From the NCBI GenBank assembly GCA_033182465.1, contig CP137322.1:2046001-2110000 (forward strand): 64,000 nt of DNA. Direction: 5' to 3'. Source of the DNA: Sanghuangporus weigelae (lineage: Eukaryota > Basidiomycota > Agaricomycetes > Hymenochaetales > Hymenochaetaceae). Made by a program: the position numbers and the translations under genes. The notes under the pieces are model-generated. The model was not told the DNA's origin. It saw nothing but the letters and a program-made list of their open reading frames with translations, and made no database searches. Positions 1-10,643 of the stretch are shown one piece after another (the stretch's first letter is position 1; every line of letters begins with the position of its first letter).

Positions 1-61
1 GAGACGATATAATGGCCCAAAATGATTATTTACTCACAATTTCTCACTAACACTGCACTAG

Positions 62-322
62 AAATCTGGCAAAGCTGATTCTGCTCTAGGTCTCTATGAA
101 ACGTCATTGGCATACTGGAAGCTATCTGAGCACCATGCGAAGTACCAGGGAATGAAGGATGTACAGGAGCATATCGAAACGTTGAAACAGATTATCGCGG
201 AAGAGAAGACATCTATGGAGGATCAAATGAAATCAATGCTTTTGAAAGCGTCGAAGAGAAGGATGGAAAAGGGATCCCGGGATAACAGCTCAGAAAATAC
301 AGATTCGACTACATCGACCTAA
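62..322 (+). CDS. Mgr3-like mitochondrial TPR protein, copy A (last exon only)
   Basis: Only the last exon lies in the window. It opens after a CTAAC branch site and CTAG acceptor ending at 61 and reads KSGKADSALGLYETSLAYWK onward to TAA at 320-322 (86 codons plus stop, 261 nt, the same length as the last exon of copy B). The reading frame, acceptor context and tail (repeated Glu/Lys, 'MEDQMKSMLLKAS') match copies B and C downstream, so this is the 3' end of the first of three tandem paralogs. The exon carries the final TPR-like helix pair and a charged C-terminal coiled tail. The rest of the gene is upstream of the window. Function is inferred from copies B and C. Confidence 0.8.
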   Translation, partial: KSGKADSALGLYETSLAYWKLSEHHAKYQGMKDVQEHIETLKQIIAEEKTSMEDQMKSMLLKASKRRMEKGSRDNSSENTDSTTST

Positions 323-792
323 TTTTCCTTGAATATCAGTTTTTTTGGGGAATCGCTTGTGTATGTTTGCCTCTCTTGTATGTTCCTGTCGTATCTTGCT
401 TTGCATTTTTACTTCCTGTTCACGAGGAACAAAGAATTCTAATTATATAGATCCTATGCGAATTCAATTTCCATGAAATTCTCTTTGTCAACTGATATGA
501 CTGTTCGAAACAACTCCTGGCATTTATCCACTGAGTTTTATTCTGATGAATATCTAAACTTCCACTTGTTACCCCTGCTAATTAGGGTTGGGGAAATGGC
601 CACGTAATTCACTATATTCCTTGGATGCCGCTGGCGAAAGGTACACTACTAATTCGAATTCGGCACGTGCCAAGCTTCTATATTTGATCATCAAAAGGTA
701 CTTATCGATCTGCTAAGTGTGGACCGTCACGTTCGACTTGAAGTTCACGCGTAAAACCTGAAGTGCAACGTCTTCCACTTGACATTATTTCT
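323..792. other. intergenic spacer between TPR copies A and B
   Basis: Holds the 3' UTR of copy A and the promoter of copy B. No open frame of note on either strand. The only structured element seen is a perfect palindrome with a CACGTG core at 662-671, listed separately. Confidence 0.6.
662..671. promoter_or_regulatory. palindromic E-box (GGCACGTGCC) upstream of TPR copy B
   Basis: A perfect 10-bp palindrome GGCACGTGCC lies about 122 bp upstream of the ATG at 793. CACGTG is the core bound by bHLH factors such as Cbf1 and USF-type proteins in fungi. The same core recurs upstream of several other genes in the window. Binding is inference only. Confidence 0.35.
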
Positions 793-2840
793 ATGCGATA
801 TTTCGTGAATCTTCTGAAAGCACCGGTGACAAAGCGCAACCTTTCTCCTCATCCGCTAGCATCCCATGCTAGTACTGGTTGGTCTCGATACGACCTGAAG
901 ATTAACACGACAACTTTTACCCAACAACGACGCTCAACGCATCGATTATTAGCGCCTACACGTTGCAATCATGGAAGTACGACAACACTTCGATCACCAT
1001 TTCAGAAGAATACCTGGAGAGGCTTCTCTGCGAATCCGAGCAGCGGAGCCCGTAAATTTGGTGGCTTCATCTTAAAAATGTCTTTGACGGGTGGTTTGCT
1101 CTATGTCCTCTGGGTCGGTGCTTCTTTCGCCTTAGCCATTTGGCATGGGTGAGAGACTGTTCACTAAGCTATTCGCGGGAAATAGAGAATGAACTACTTT
1201 TCAGTCTGAATCCGCCTCTACTTGCAGGCTGGCCCAATGAAGTTCGGGAGTATTTGTTCGAGGCACGAATTGGAATCTGGTTGGGAATCAAGGATGACAT
1301 CCTAGATAATCTTCAAAAGTAATTCATCTGGTTATGAGCTTTTGTATCGATCAATCATTCACTGTACGTTCTCTTCCGATGCAGGGCTTGGACAGCCGTA
1401 CAGAACGTTCCAATTGAACTGCTCAATCCAGACCCTTCCGTGAAGATGTTGAGCGTTGCTATCTGGTTCTCCGATCAGCTCGAAAAGGCCGGACAAGCAC
1501 GCAGAGCATACAAAGTCCTATGCGATGCAGTGGATTTGTATCACTCACGGTTTCGAATGTGTTCTCCTCCCCGTGAGTTGCCCAAACCTGGAACTGTTAT
1601 GATTAGCGCACATACTCATTTAGCACGGAAAGTTGAGAACGGTCCTGCCAACATGCTCAGCTCAGTGAATACTGAGGAGATGCGCTACTTGATATCAGTG
1701 TTGACCAAGCTTGCAAAACTGGCGGAGACATATGAACCGACGGCCGAAGGGAAATGGCTATCACATGCACTTCACGAAGCGATACCGCTGCTTTCGCTTT
1801 ATCAGGACGTTCCGAAGGAGAAAATATACGACGTATTAACTCGGGCTGAGGACCTCGCAACTGTCGATTCGTGCTTCTCTGGCATCTCCCTCCTCGTGAA
1901 CTCCGGACTGAATCAATCAGACAGCTCTGCCGAAACCCGAAAAATGGAAGACGATTCGTCTCCCAATCATGACATTCCAGAGGATGAAATTACTCCGGAA
2001 GACGAATGTCTTTTCCTTCCATTCTGGTGTCCATCAGATCTGATGTCTGCAATTGCAATCGCGATCGAGTATCTTGGAGTGTATGCTGGTAAACACGGAA
2101 ATTCGAAGTAAGTATAAATTTCGAATCATTGACACCAAATTATTGAGATCTGGTTTATTGAGTATCGCGATCGATGCATTTTATGTGGCGCTTCTGCTGC
2201 TTTCTCGGGTCTATATTTCTGCTGCACCCGATCATGACGCAAAATTGGTTGGATGGGAAGTTTATGTACGGGTAATCGAAATCTTAAACCATGAGACGGA
2301 GCTTTTTCTGCGAATGTTGGAGTCTGCGAGGTATCCATCGGTTTGGATGGATTATCTAAAGCTCGCAGTAAATTCTGCTGCTAGGGCATCAGAATTTATA
2401 AGAAAAGACAGTCTCGAAAGGCACAATGCGAAGACTTACGGCCGGAAAGTGTATGACAGAAATAGTATCGGATTGGCGGTATGTGCTGTGGCCTGCAAAC
2501 ATATGGCATTCATTTACGAGGTAAGCTACTATACGCGAATCAAGGTACTTCCTAACATGCAGTACTAACACAATACTAGAAAGTTGGTGAAACCGAGGCT
2601 GCTCTAGAATACTACCAGTTGTCATCGAAATTCTGGGAATCCTCTGAGCACCACAGGAGGCATCGGGGGATGATGGATGTACAGGAGCATATCAGAATTC
2701 TGAAACAGAATATTGCGGAAGGGAAGGCATCTATGGAGGACCAAATGAAATCGATGCTTCTGAAAGCTTCGCAGGAATGGTCGGAAAAGGAATCTCAGGA
2801 TGTCGGTTCGGGGGATATGAATGGAATCAAGTCGGCTTGA
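793..2840 (+). CDS. Mgr3-like mitochondrial membrane TPR protein, copy B
   Basis: Five exons: 793-1148, 1205-1318, 1385-2107, 2148-2520, 2580-2840; 608 aa. Start is the ATG at 793 (MRYFVNLLKAP). Residues 1 to about 85 are rich in Arg/Ser/Thr with few acids, as in a mitochondrial presequence; one hydrophobic segment (KMSLTGGLLYVLWVGASFAL) follows near residues 95-117, then 'NPPLLAGWPNEV' and an alpha-helical repeat region with TPR-like pairs (SVAIWFSDQLEKAGQARRAY). This order (presequence, one membrane span, C-terminal TPRs) is that of yeast Mgr3, an adaptor of the inner-membrane i-AAA protease Yme1. Exon sizes match copy C (exon 2 is 114 nt in both). The intron at 2108-2147 is only 40 nt. The family call is from architecture and remembered fungal homologs; a diverged paralog with another role is possible. 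Confidence 0.7.
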
Positions 2841-3183
2841 TTTTTTCCTAAGGCACTTTCTGGAACTGATCACACAGTATGTATGTATACCGCTTTCTTG
2901 TACTGTTGCTGTCGCATTCTTGCTTTGCAATTTCATACCCTATTCACGAGGAAGAAGAGGTTCTGGTCTCATAGGTCCTACACGGATTCAGTATTCATGT
3001 TGCATCGAAATTCATTCCGTCCTGACTTTTATTCATATTTTATGTAGTAAGACTTCCATTTTCCGTAAGTCAAGGACAGACAGGAAAGGATTACGTAATC
3101 CAATACGTCTAGTATGTACCCAAGTACCAGTGCAGTGATACACACTTCTCAGCAACAAATGCACTGTCTTTGGCGTTTATGAT
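2841..3183. other. spacer between TPR copies B and C
   Basis: 3' UTR of copy B and promoter of copy C. Parts of the 3' flank (TTGTACTGTTGCTGTCGCAT) resemble the region after copy A (TTGTATGTTCCTGTCGTATC), consistent with duplication of the whole unit. No gene seen. Confidence 0.5.
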
Positions 3184-5169
3184 ATGTCGATTTTCGGCGG
3201 ATTTCTTAGTCGACCATTACTAGTGGCCAGAGGTTCTCTGCCTATTCCTCTAACCCATGCCCATGGGTTTCACCTCAATTTAAGAATTACGGTGCCTCTC
3301 GTCCAAGATCGTCGCTCAATACGATTTTCCTGTGCACGCCCGCGCCTGATTCATGAATCCAGGCTCCTTCAATGGCAACAACAGAGTGCCTTTAAAAGGT
3401 ATTACTCCGGGTCGTCGACCACGGAGAATCAAGCACGCAGATTCGGTCGCCTCGTCTTGAAAGGCGGCGTGGTCCTTTCTTGTTGCTGGTTCGCTATTAA
3501 TTTCGCCTCTGCGCTCGTATATGTGTGAGTCTTACATTGCCTGTATCGGTGTCGGAAACGTACGGACTGACTTCTTATAGCTTCTATCCTCCGCTATTGA
3601 CGGGCTGGGATACAAAAAACCGCCTACTTTTGGCGATGGCTCGAGGTGGAATAGTACTGGGCCGGGCAGATGTAACTTTGCAATTCCTTACAGAGTGCTT
3701 CGTTTTCTGCGAGCTTTGCCGTGTCTTGATGCTTATATCTTTTCCTCTGCTCCAGGGCATGGATAAGTGTGCGGAATGCGCCAGAGCAAATGCTCCGTCC
3801 CAACTCTTCTGTCAAGTTTTTGAACGTTACGATCTGGTTCTCTGACGAGCTTGAAAGAGCCGGGAAGGCTCGTGAAGCATATAGAGTTCTTTGTGATGCC
3901 ATCCGTATATACCGCTCCCGATATCAGAGGCATTCCGGTGAGCAGAATGGGCGATCTCTCCATACTCTAGTTCTGTCCTCATACTTCATCGGCACAGATA
4001 ACAAGTCTGCTGCCGCCCTCGACTCGCATGAGCTTGTGGAGAGACGATTACTTATATCCGTATTTTCAAAGCTCACAAGCTTATCTGAGAAATTTGAACC
4101 GACTGCTGGTGGGAAATGGCTGTCATCCGCAGTCCGTGAGATGATACCGCTGCTTCCAGTTCGTCAAGGTCTTTGGGAGGAAGTATACGGCATTATTGAG
4201 CAATTTGCAACTGTCGAGCCATCCTTCTCCGACGTTTCATCTTATCTACAATCTCATTCTAATCTGCCGACTGGGCCAGCTAACTCTCAGCATACTGGGG
4301 AAAACTCGACGACTGATCTTGAAGTATCAGATTACGAAATTATTCCGGATGACGAGTACCTTTCTCTTCCCTTTTGGTGTGCGTCGGACGTACCTTCTGC
4401 GATCGCGATTCCACTCAAGTATATCGGGATTTTTGCTGAAAAACATGGGCACTTTGGGTGAGTATCTCGTAGAGTCTTCTTCTCCATTAGATTGACCAAG
4501 CCGAGTAGTCTCGCTTACAACGCATATACATCGGCACTTCGCGTAAGCTGGTTGCGCGGGGCAGCAAAAAGTGATTCAAAGCTTAAAGATTGGGAATATG
4601 GATTTCGCGCGCTGGAATACATCAATTGTCGAACAGATTTTATGTTCCGGCATTTGGATATTGCGTTTAATCCAGACGACTGGCGCTATCTGGAACACCA
4701 TTCTGTCCCTCCCAGTCTCTTACAGAATCTAAAGCGTATATATGAAGTCGAGAAGAAAGGAGCATGGATGCAACGTGTACCCGTTGAGAAATTGCGGACC
4801 TATGGGAAAACTTTTGCTCTGACGGCGGAACACAAGGCAATTTTCTTGGAGGTAGGCAGATCACATATCTTCCGGACCATGTTCTTCATCAATCTCATGG
4901 ACTCGATTCTGTAGAAATTAGGCAATCTGGATGAAGCTTTGAAAGAGTTCCGATCCTCGATCGAGTTGTGGGAGCTGTCGAAGCGACCCGCGAGTAATCA
5001 AGAAATACAGGACATACAGGGACGCATCGAGAGAGTGAAACGAAGGATTACAGAGGGTGATACTTCTGTCGATGATCAACTACACCCAGATATTTTGATG
5101 AGCTGGAAGGCAGTGAAGAAACGTGCAGTGGAAGCGAAGGCATCCGAGGACGGTGGTGCAGCCACTTAG
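3184..5169 (+). CDS. Mgr3-like mitochondrial membrane TPR protein, copy C
   Basis: Five exons: 3184-3524, 3581-3694, 3756-4457, 4491-4851, 4915-5169; 590 aa, ATG at 3184 (MSIFGGFLSRPLL). Same plan as copy B: basic presequence-like N-terminus, a hydrophobic span (VVLSCCWFAINFASALVYV) about residues 95-114, the conserved 'FYPPLLTGW' right after it, then TPR-like helices (NVTIWFSDELERAGKAREAY) and a final exon with 'KLGNLDEALKEF'. Exon 2 is again 114 nt and all intron phases agree with copy B. The donor of intron 2 is a weak GTGCTT, chosen because it keeps the frame and the alignment. The intron at 4458-4490 is only 33 nt. Mitochondrial inner-membrane location and i-AAA adaptor role are inferred from Mgr3. 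Confidence 0.7.
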
Positions 5170-5512
5170 ACATGAACTTTTAGCATTTATTTCTCGCTTT
5201 GTTTTTTTGCTTTCTGGATTTCCGGTAATTATTTGCTGTTGCTTGGTTGCTTTGCATGTCTAGTCTCTTGCATTGAAGAATCTATCCGTTGCGTTTTATG
5301 CCCTTCGGGTGATGATTTTATTACGATGAGAAATCGCCTCGAACGGGGTGGAAACCGAAAGCATGATATTCGGCAGTACTTCATAACAGTCACCATTATC
5401 GTCACGCAAAAAGATTCGGGCGAAATACAGCGTTCTCCATGAAGCCTTTTTTCAATTCAGATTTTGCATCGACCAAGCACACAAGATAGAATAATGACAA
5501 TGAACTGCATGC
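5170..5512. other. convergent 3' spacer between TPR copy C and the GH16 gene
   Basis: Holds the two facing 3' UTRs. Nothing coding or repeated is apparent. Confidence 0.5.
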
Positions 5513-6776
5513 TCAGGGAGTATAAACGCGGAGTGCATTGATCTCCCAATACGCGTCTGAAAATGCACCTGGATTATAGGCGACGTCTGGAATGTGGTCA
5601 AGACATCAGTAAGAAATAAAATTGCATCCGCGTTTAAAGGTGACCTACAATCTTCGCATTTTCCTGATCCGCAGCCCCATGAATTGAAACGCGGTGAAGC
5701 CCACGGCCCCTATATGCAAGTCAGTCAATGCACTCACTACTTTCAGAGAGGATACTAATAGAAGTTTACTCACGCAGAAGGATAAGTTCATGATGATGTT
5801 GTGCGATGCAAAGTGAGAATTGAAGTCGCAGTTATCGCTCGGGAACAATGCCTGAGGTTCGCCCCAGGAATCGTTCGGCGTCACACTGTCCGAGCCATAC
5901 TTCACTTCCGGAGGCACATTCGAGTCATAACGATTCCAGAAGTACATCGCGATGCCCCTTGAGGCAGATCGGGCCATGACGAAGTAGCCTCCGCCTCTGC
6001 CGTTTAGCGCTTCGCCAAAGGTACCATCCCTGAATGATGTCTGGCAGCCTGCATCCTCGTTGGCTCCTATGTCGCAATTATTGTCTCCCGAAGAACTAAA
6101 CGGTGGCTTAGCCGAGGGCTTCTCAGGAAATGCTCATTCTTTTCTTACCCTTGTTGTGCACGTTGTGGAGGCATCGAGCAACCTTCTGTCGTATGGAGAG
6201 ACGCAAGATTGTTTGACTGCATGTGTATGCCCTAAAATAGTGTCAGTAAATCGTAAAAGCAACATACCAGGATCGCGGGAGGCCTACTTCAACTATGTCA
6301 ACTTCACCACCTCCTGGCCAATTACTGGGATCAGCAGTCCAGAAAGCAGGCCATTGCGCGCAACCGCCAGGCATGTGCTGCATATCAAGCACCAAGACCG
6401 AGTCGGCATACGTTTTATGCGACACGATGCGGTTGCTGTCGCGTCCTCGAGCTCCCTGAGGCACGACGTTCGTGGAGTCAGCACGAATCACAAATTTTTC
6501 ATCAGAAACTATTCGCAAAGTGAGATGGTAGATTGATAAGTCTGAGGATAAGTAAAGAGGCTGACCGTATGTCAAATTCTTCTGCAAAGACGTCGCCTGG
6601 TCAAGGTAGTTGACATATCCTCCAGACGGGTCGTAGGTTTCCCAGTTGAATCCACTGAGAAACGAACGTCCAACAAAGTTGTCTCTTAGATGGTACGTTT
6701 GCGCTTGAACGCGTCGGGTGGCGTAAAGCAGTGCCACTGCTACCGCGTTCCCGAAAGTCAGACGAATTGAGACCAT
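5513..6776 (-). CDS. secreted GH16 family endo-beta-1,3(4)-glucanase-like enzyme
   Basis: Five exons on the minus strand: 6776-6288, 6231-6149, 6095-5774, 5709-5649, 5586-5513; 342 aa. Begins with a cleavable signal peptide (MVSIRLTFGNAVAVALLYAT, predicted cut near VQA-QTY), then the GH16 jelly-roll. The catalytic signature E-V-D-I-V-E sits at residues 158-163, split from the following 'GIHMQSNN' by intron 1; E158 should be the nucleophile and E163 the acid/base. Upstream 'CAQWPAFWT' and downstream 'YFVMAR', 'WGCGSGKCEDYVAYNPGAF' and a final 'AYWEINALRVYTP' fit the basidiomycete GH16 subgroup that acts on beta-1,3/1,6- or mixed-linked glucans. No GPI tail is seen, so the enzyme is probably released to the wall or medium. 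It is divergently paired with the aspartic protease gene. Confidence 0.9.
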
Positions 6777-7339
6777 GACTGAATAGTAGTAGTTGGTGTG
6801 TGGGAATCAAAAGGAGTGACTGAAGACACCGATGTGCCTGTGTTCCGCGAGGATAGCTAAAGCAGAGAGTTCAAAAAAATGGAAGTTGAGAGACTGGCGA
6901 GTGAACTGCATTTTGAACCCAGAGTCATTTCAAAGCAGACCCGGTAGCTCCAGAACACTGAACAGGAAGCGACATCACGGCTGGTATAGAAGACTCTCTT
7001 TCCTTACATATTCTTGACGCAATGGTCAAGTCTGAGGCTTCAATGTACTGCTCGTGAGGTGATATTCGCGGTAGGGCGTAGCCTTGTTTTTTATACCATC
7101 ACCATCATAGTCGGGTCTGGTTAGCAACAAAGAAGTCGAGTTGGTCCGCCCACGTGATCGCGTACTTCTCTTCTCTCTCCGACCATCATCTCGATGTCTT
7201 TGTCCGGATTGTCTGCAAGACACGATATGCCAGCCCATTTGTTCCAGACCCAAATGCAACCTCTCATTGTGCGGCGTTTAACTATCTTCCTTCTTAAGCC
7301 TGCTCTCGATCCTGGGACGAATCAGTCTGCGAATCGATC
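6777..7339. other. shared divergent promoter of the GH16 and aspartic protease genes
   Basis: 563 bp between two start codons pointing away from each other. It contains a CACGTGATC E-box at 7151-7159 and pyrimidine-rich stretches near both starts. No gene seen. Co-regulation of the two secreted enzymes is possible but not shown. Confidence 0.5.
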
Positions 7340-9426
7340 ATGATTCATCCGACTTCCGCTCTGGTCCTTTCGCTTTCTGCTCTGTGTTCTCCTGTGCTCG
7401 CTACCTACGATGCCGCGGACTATTATCAAGTCGGAATGCATCGATTCGCGATACGTGATTCTCCAGTCCAGAGGCCGATGACTGCTCCTGCGCAGGCACC
7501 AGAAGTAACGTCGGCTCCTGTCTTCAACGCTCACTTTGTGGTATGCCGTAATCGCATGCAATTTCAAATTGCCGCAACGCCACTTATGCTTGGTTTATTT
7601 ACTAATAGCAACGTGAGCTCAATAAGGTCGTAGCAAAGTATGAAGCTGCGACGAAAATATTTCAGGGCATTGGGCTTTCTCCGCTGCTGAACATATCGTT
7701 CATCGAGAGATTCCAAGCTTTTGATGACCCAAGCACCGTTGGTGTACCTGGAAATACGAGCTCGAAGTCGCTGCCAAGTGTTTCGCACGTTTCAGTGCCA
7801 TTCTCCAAGCAGCCTTTGAGTGACTTCACGTCAGCTGCTCTTGATATCCTTTATTACGGCCCAGTCAGAATCGGCACACCGCCGCAGACTTTGTACGTTG
7901 ATGTCGACACCGGCTCAGCTGACTTATGGGTAGCCTCGGGCTGTCCGGGGTGCTTCGCAGACCAGTTCGATTCAACGAAGAGTAGCACATACAGAGATCA
8001 AGGCGACGAGTTCTCCATTGCCTATGTACGTCAGCTCTTAGCAGTATCTCAGTGTGATTTACGGAGGTGTTGATTCTTTCATTTTGCGATGCTTCTAGGG
8101 TACGGGTGAAGTATCTGGAGCACTGGGAATGGATGTTGTGACGCTAGCCGGTCTGAAGTATCCAAATCAGACGATAGGTTGTGCAAATGTAGTATCGCAG
8201 GACTTCGATGGATTGCCGATCAGCGGGATCATGGGAGCCGCATACAGCACCATTGCAGCGTCGGGCCAACCGACAGTCTTCGAGAACCTCATGTCGAGCG
8301 GGCAGGTTCTCGCACCTTTCTTCTCTGTTCATATGGCTCGTGGTGCACGGACAGGATCTGAGGTTTGCTTTTTTAATTTAGATTTCTTCTAGTATTGATC
8401 ATGTTCTGTTGGTTCATACAGGTGTGTTGGGGTTGTTACGATATAAGCAAGACGAAGGGAACAGTCACCTGGGTTCCGGTCGAATCAAAGACCTACTGGA
8501 CTGTCAGCATGCGCGGTATTTCGGTAAATTCCACGTCAACACCGCCGACGAATATCTTCGCTGTGAGTGTGGAAGTTTTTGTCGTGTTTTCAATGTCTTG
8601 CTCATTTCCGACTCTCGTATCGTTCCGAAAATAATACATGACGTGGCAACGAAGGCAATTGATACGGGAACGACTTTGATTTACGTTCCACAGTCCGTCG
8701 CCCAGGATTTATATAGTTCGGTGCGCTTCTTGTCATTTTCAATACTTCGAATTATGTATGACATGAATACGGCAATCTAGATACCCGGTGCAAAGCAGTC
8801 AGACCAGTTCGGCCCCGGTATGTTTTCGCCCTCGCTTAGGTTTATTGACGCGCTGAAAGACAGACTGACCGTTTATGATTAGGCATCTACACGTTCCCAT
8901 GTTCTCAGCATCTCGATATTGCGCTGAACCTCGGCGGAACGAACTTCCCTATGAATAGCCGCGATTTCAATCTGGGAAGGACGAGCGCCAATTCAACGTG
9001 TGTTAATTATATTTATTTTTGATTAGATAGATGAATTTCGTATTTATGCTTGGTTCTCAGAGATTGCGTGGGCGGTATTTTGTCTCCCGGTGATTCGTTC
9101 CCCGATAATCTTGCGATTGTCGGTACGTGCGCTTGCTTATCTTCTCACATGACGGACGGGGTTGCTGACCATCTGCTTTTGATTTCTTTTCCCTCGGTTG
9201 ATGGCAACGACGGCGACTGCGCTCGGGTGCTGTTCTTCAGGTGACGAGTTTCTCAAGTCCTGTAAGTGTGATAGATAGGGCGTACCTGATGTGTCCGTCA
9301 GGCGCGTCAAGCTTGGGAATATTACGCTGATCAAGTTGTTTGCCTCGTTGTCGACTAGGGTACACTGTGTACGATTACTCGAACGGCGCGCGGGTAGGGT
9401 TCGCACCAAGCATCAATAATATCTAG
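7340..9426 (+). CDS. secreted pepsin-type aspartic protease (family A1)
   Basis: Ten exons: 7340-7540, 7609-8025, 8099-8362, 8422-8562, 8655-8720, 8781-8817, 8883-8997, 9061-9122, 9241-9261, 9359-9426; 463 aa. A signal peptide (MIHPTSALVLSLSALCSPVL) and a propeptide of roughly 120 residues precede the mature enzyme. The two catalytic motifs are visible: D-T-G-S at D167 (DVDTGSADLWVASG) and D-T-G-T at D344 (AIDTGTTLIYVP), with the flap 'YGTGEVSG' between them, 'GIMGAAYS', and the closing 'YTVYDYSNGARVGFAPS'. The two lobes and length are normal for fungal A1 proteases. The intron 8563-8654 has a weak acceptor (ACGAAG) but is needed to reach the second DTG in frame. No Ser/Thr-rich GPI tail, so it is likely secreted. 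Confidence 0.9.
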
Positions 9427-10643
9427 AGGATTCATGTATTGCGTTATACCTCGTTTCACTGGGCTTATGGGCGTCGATCTGTAGTGCTGTTAATAAGAGT
9501 TGCTGGCTATGCTCGACGACGATCATGTAACGTCAGTGAGGGGTGCCGGAGGTAGTACTGCTTAGTGCTGTGTGAGATAATCTCTTCGGTCGGGGTTTGC
9601 GTGCGCTTCTCGTGTGGAACGTTAACCTTACTTTCTTTCCCTTCCTTTCCCTGCGAAACTTGATCGAGGACAAATGATTACGTGATTGCAGTGATCTTGA
9701 TGTGATCATATCATACCGCTTTACGCTGCCGATGGGCGGTCTGGCCATGGGCCGGGGTTAGATGAGCGAGACCAGACGGCTGTTCAGCAAGGGACGGATG
9801 GGGTGAACCGGTGCCAAAAATGCGCCTGATGAAGGGAAACGCACCCTATAACGTTGCTCATAACATCCATCAGTTATCAGCACAGGTACAATAAGCACAT
9901 ATCATTACATCTTCCTTACACCATTCCGAGGCATTTCTAGCATTTCGCAAGACATAAAGAGAAGAGCGTTGAAGTGCTAAGTAGGAATAGTATATTGATA
10001 CATTTGAGCTCTAGACCGGGTAGATAATAAGGAGACATGAATTCAGAGAGTACGACAGATGAAAAGCGTAGCCGGACGTGGATTCGCACGGGGTAGCAAG
10101 TAAGGTAAGACGAAATAAGAAATCTAGATCGAATATTTTGCCGCAATCATTTCTTTCCTTTCCCTCCTCCTCTTCCACTCTCTCTTCCTCCTTCCCTTCC
10201 CTCTCCTTTCGCTTTCTCCGTCTTCCATTTGTTTTCCTGGTCAAGGTGCTTTTGGCTGCTACGCCGGAATCTACGGACAACGCTACGCGCATCGGCGTCA
10301 CGATAATTACGATCTCCCACCAGCTGCTGCGGGTTACGCGCTCCGTAAATCGGACTACTGCCGAGAGGACCGTGACTACCGCTGCTACCGATTCAGTTTC
10401 AATTATTGCACCGTGTGGTATTACTACCCTCTTCTTTCCCTGGCGAGCTGTTCAATCTTAGCTATCTACAACGAACACGATCGCGGCTTCCTCAACGCGT
10501 ACTACAGTGGCCTGCCGACGAGAAAAGTGTGATCTATCTGGCATACTCAGCCAGTGTCGTCAGCCTTCCACGTATTCCGACGAACCAAGGCAAGATTTCT
10601 TACTTAGAAGCATCGCCATCATTACGCGAAGAAACGACGAACC
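9427..10643. other. intergenic region with a CT-rich tract before the LIM-RhoGAP gene
   Basis: 1.2 kb: 3' UTR of the protease gene, then the promoter of the next gene. A dense pyrimidine tract (10147-10232, runs of TTCC/CTCC) lies about 450 bp before the ATG, a common feature of fungal core promoters. Open frames here start with non-ATG codons and look fortuitous. Confidence 0.5.
10147..10232 (+). promoter_or_regulatory. pyrimidine-rich promoter tract of the LIM-RhoGAP gene
   Basis: About 85 bp that is almost wholly C and T on the plus strand. Such tracts mark transcription start regions in many filamentous fungi; the role here is inferred from position only. Confidence 0.35.

Noticed and set aside
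10078-10461. 127-codon frame upstream of the LIM-RhoGAP gene
   Set aside because: Begins with GTG and runs through the pyrimidine tract; Ser/Phe-rich artefact.
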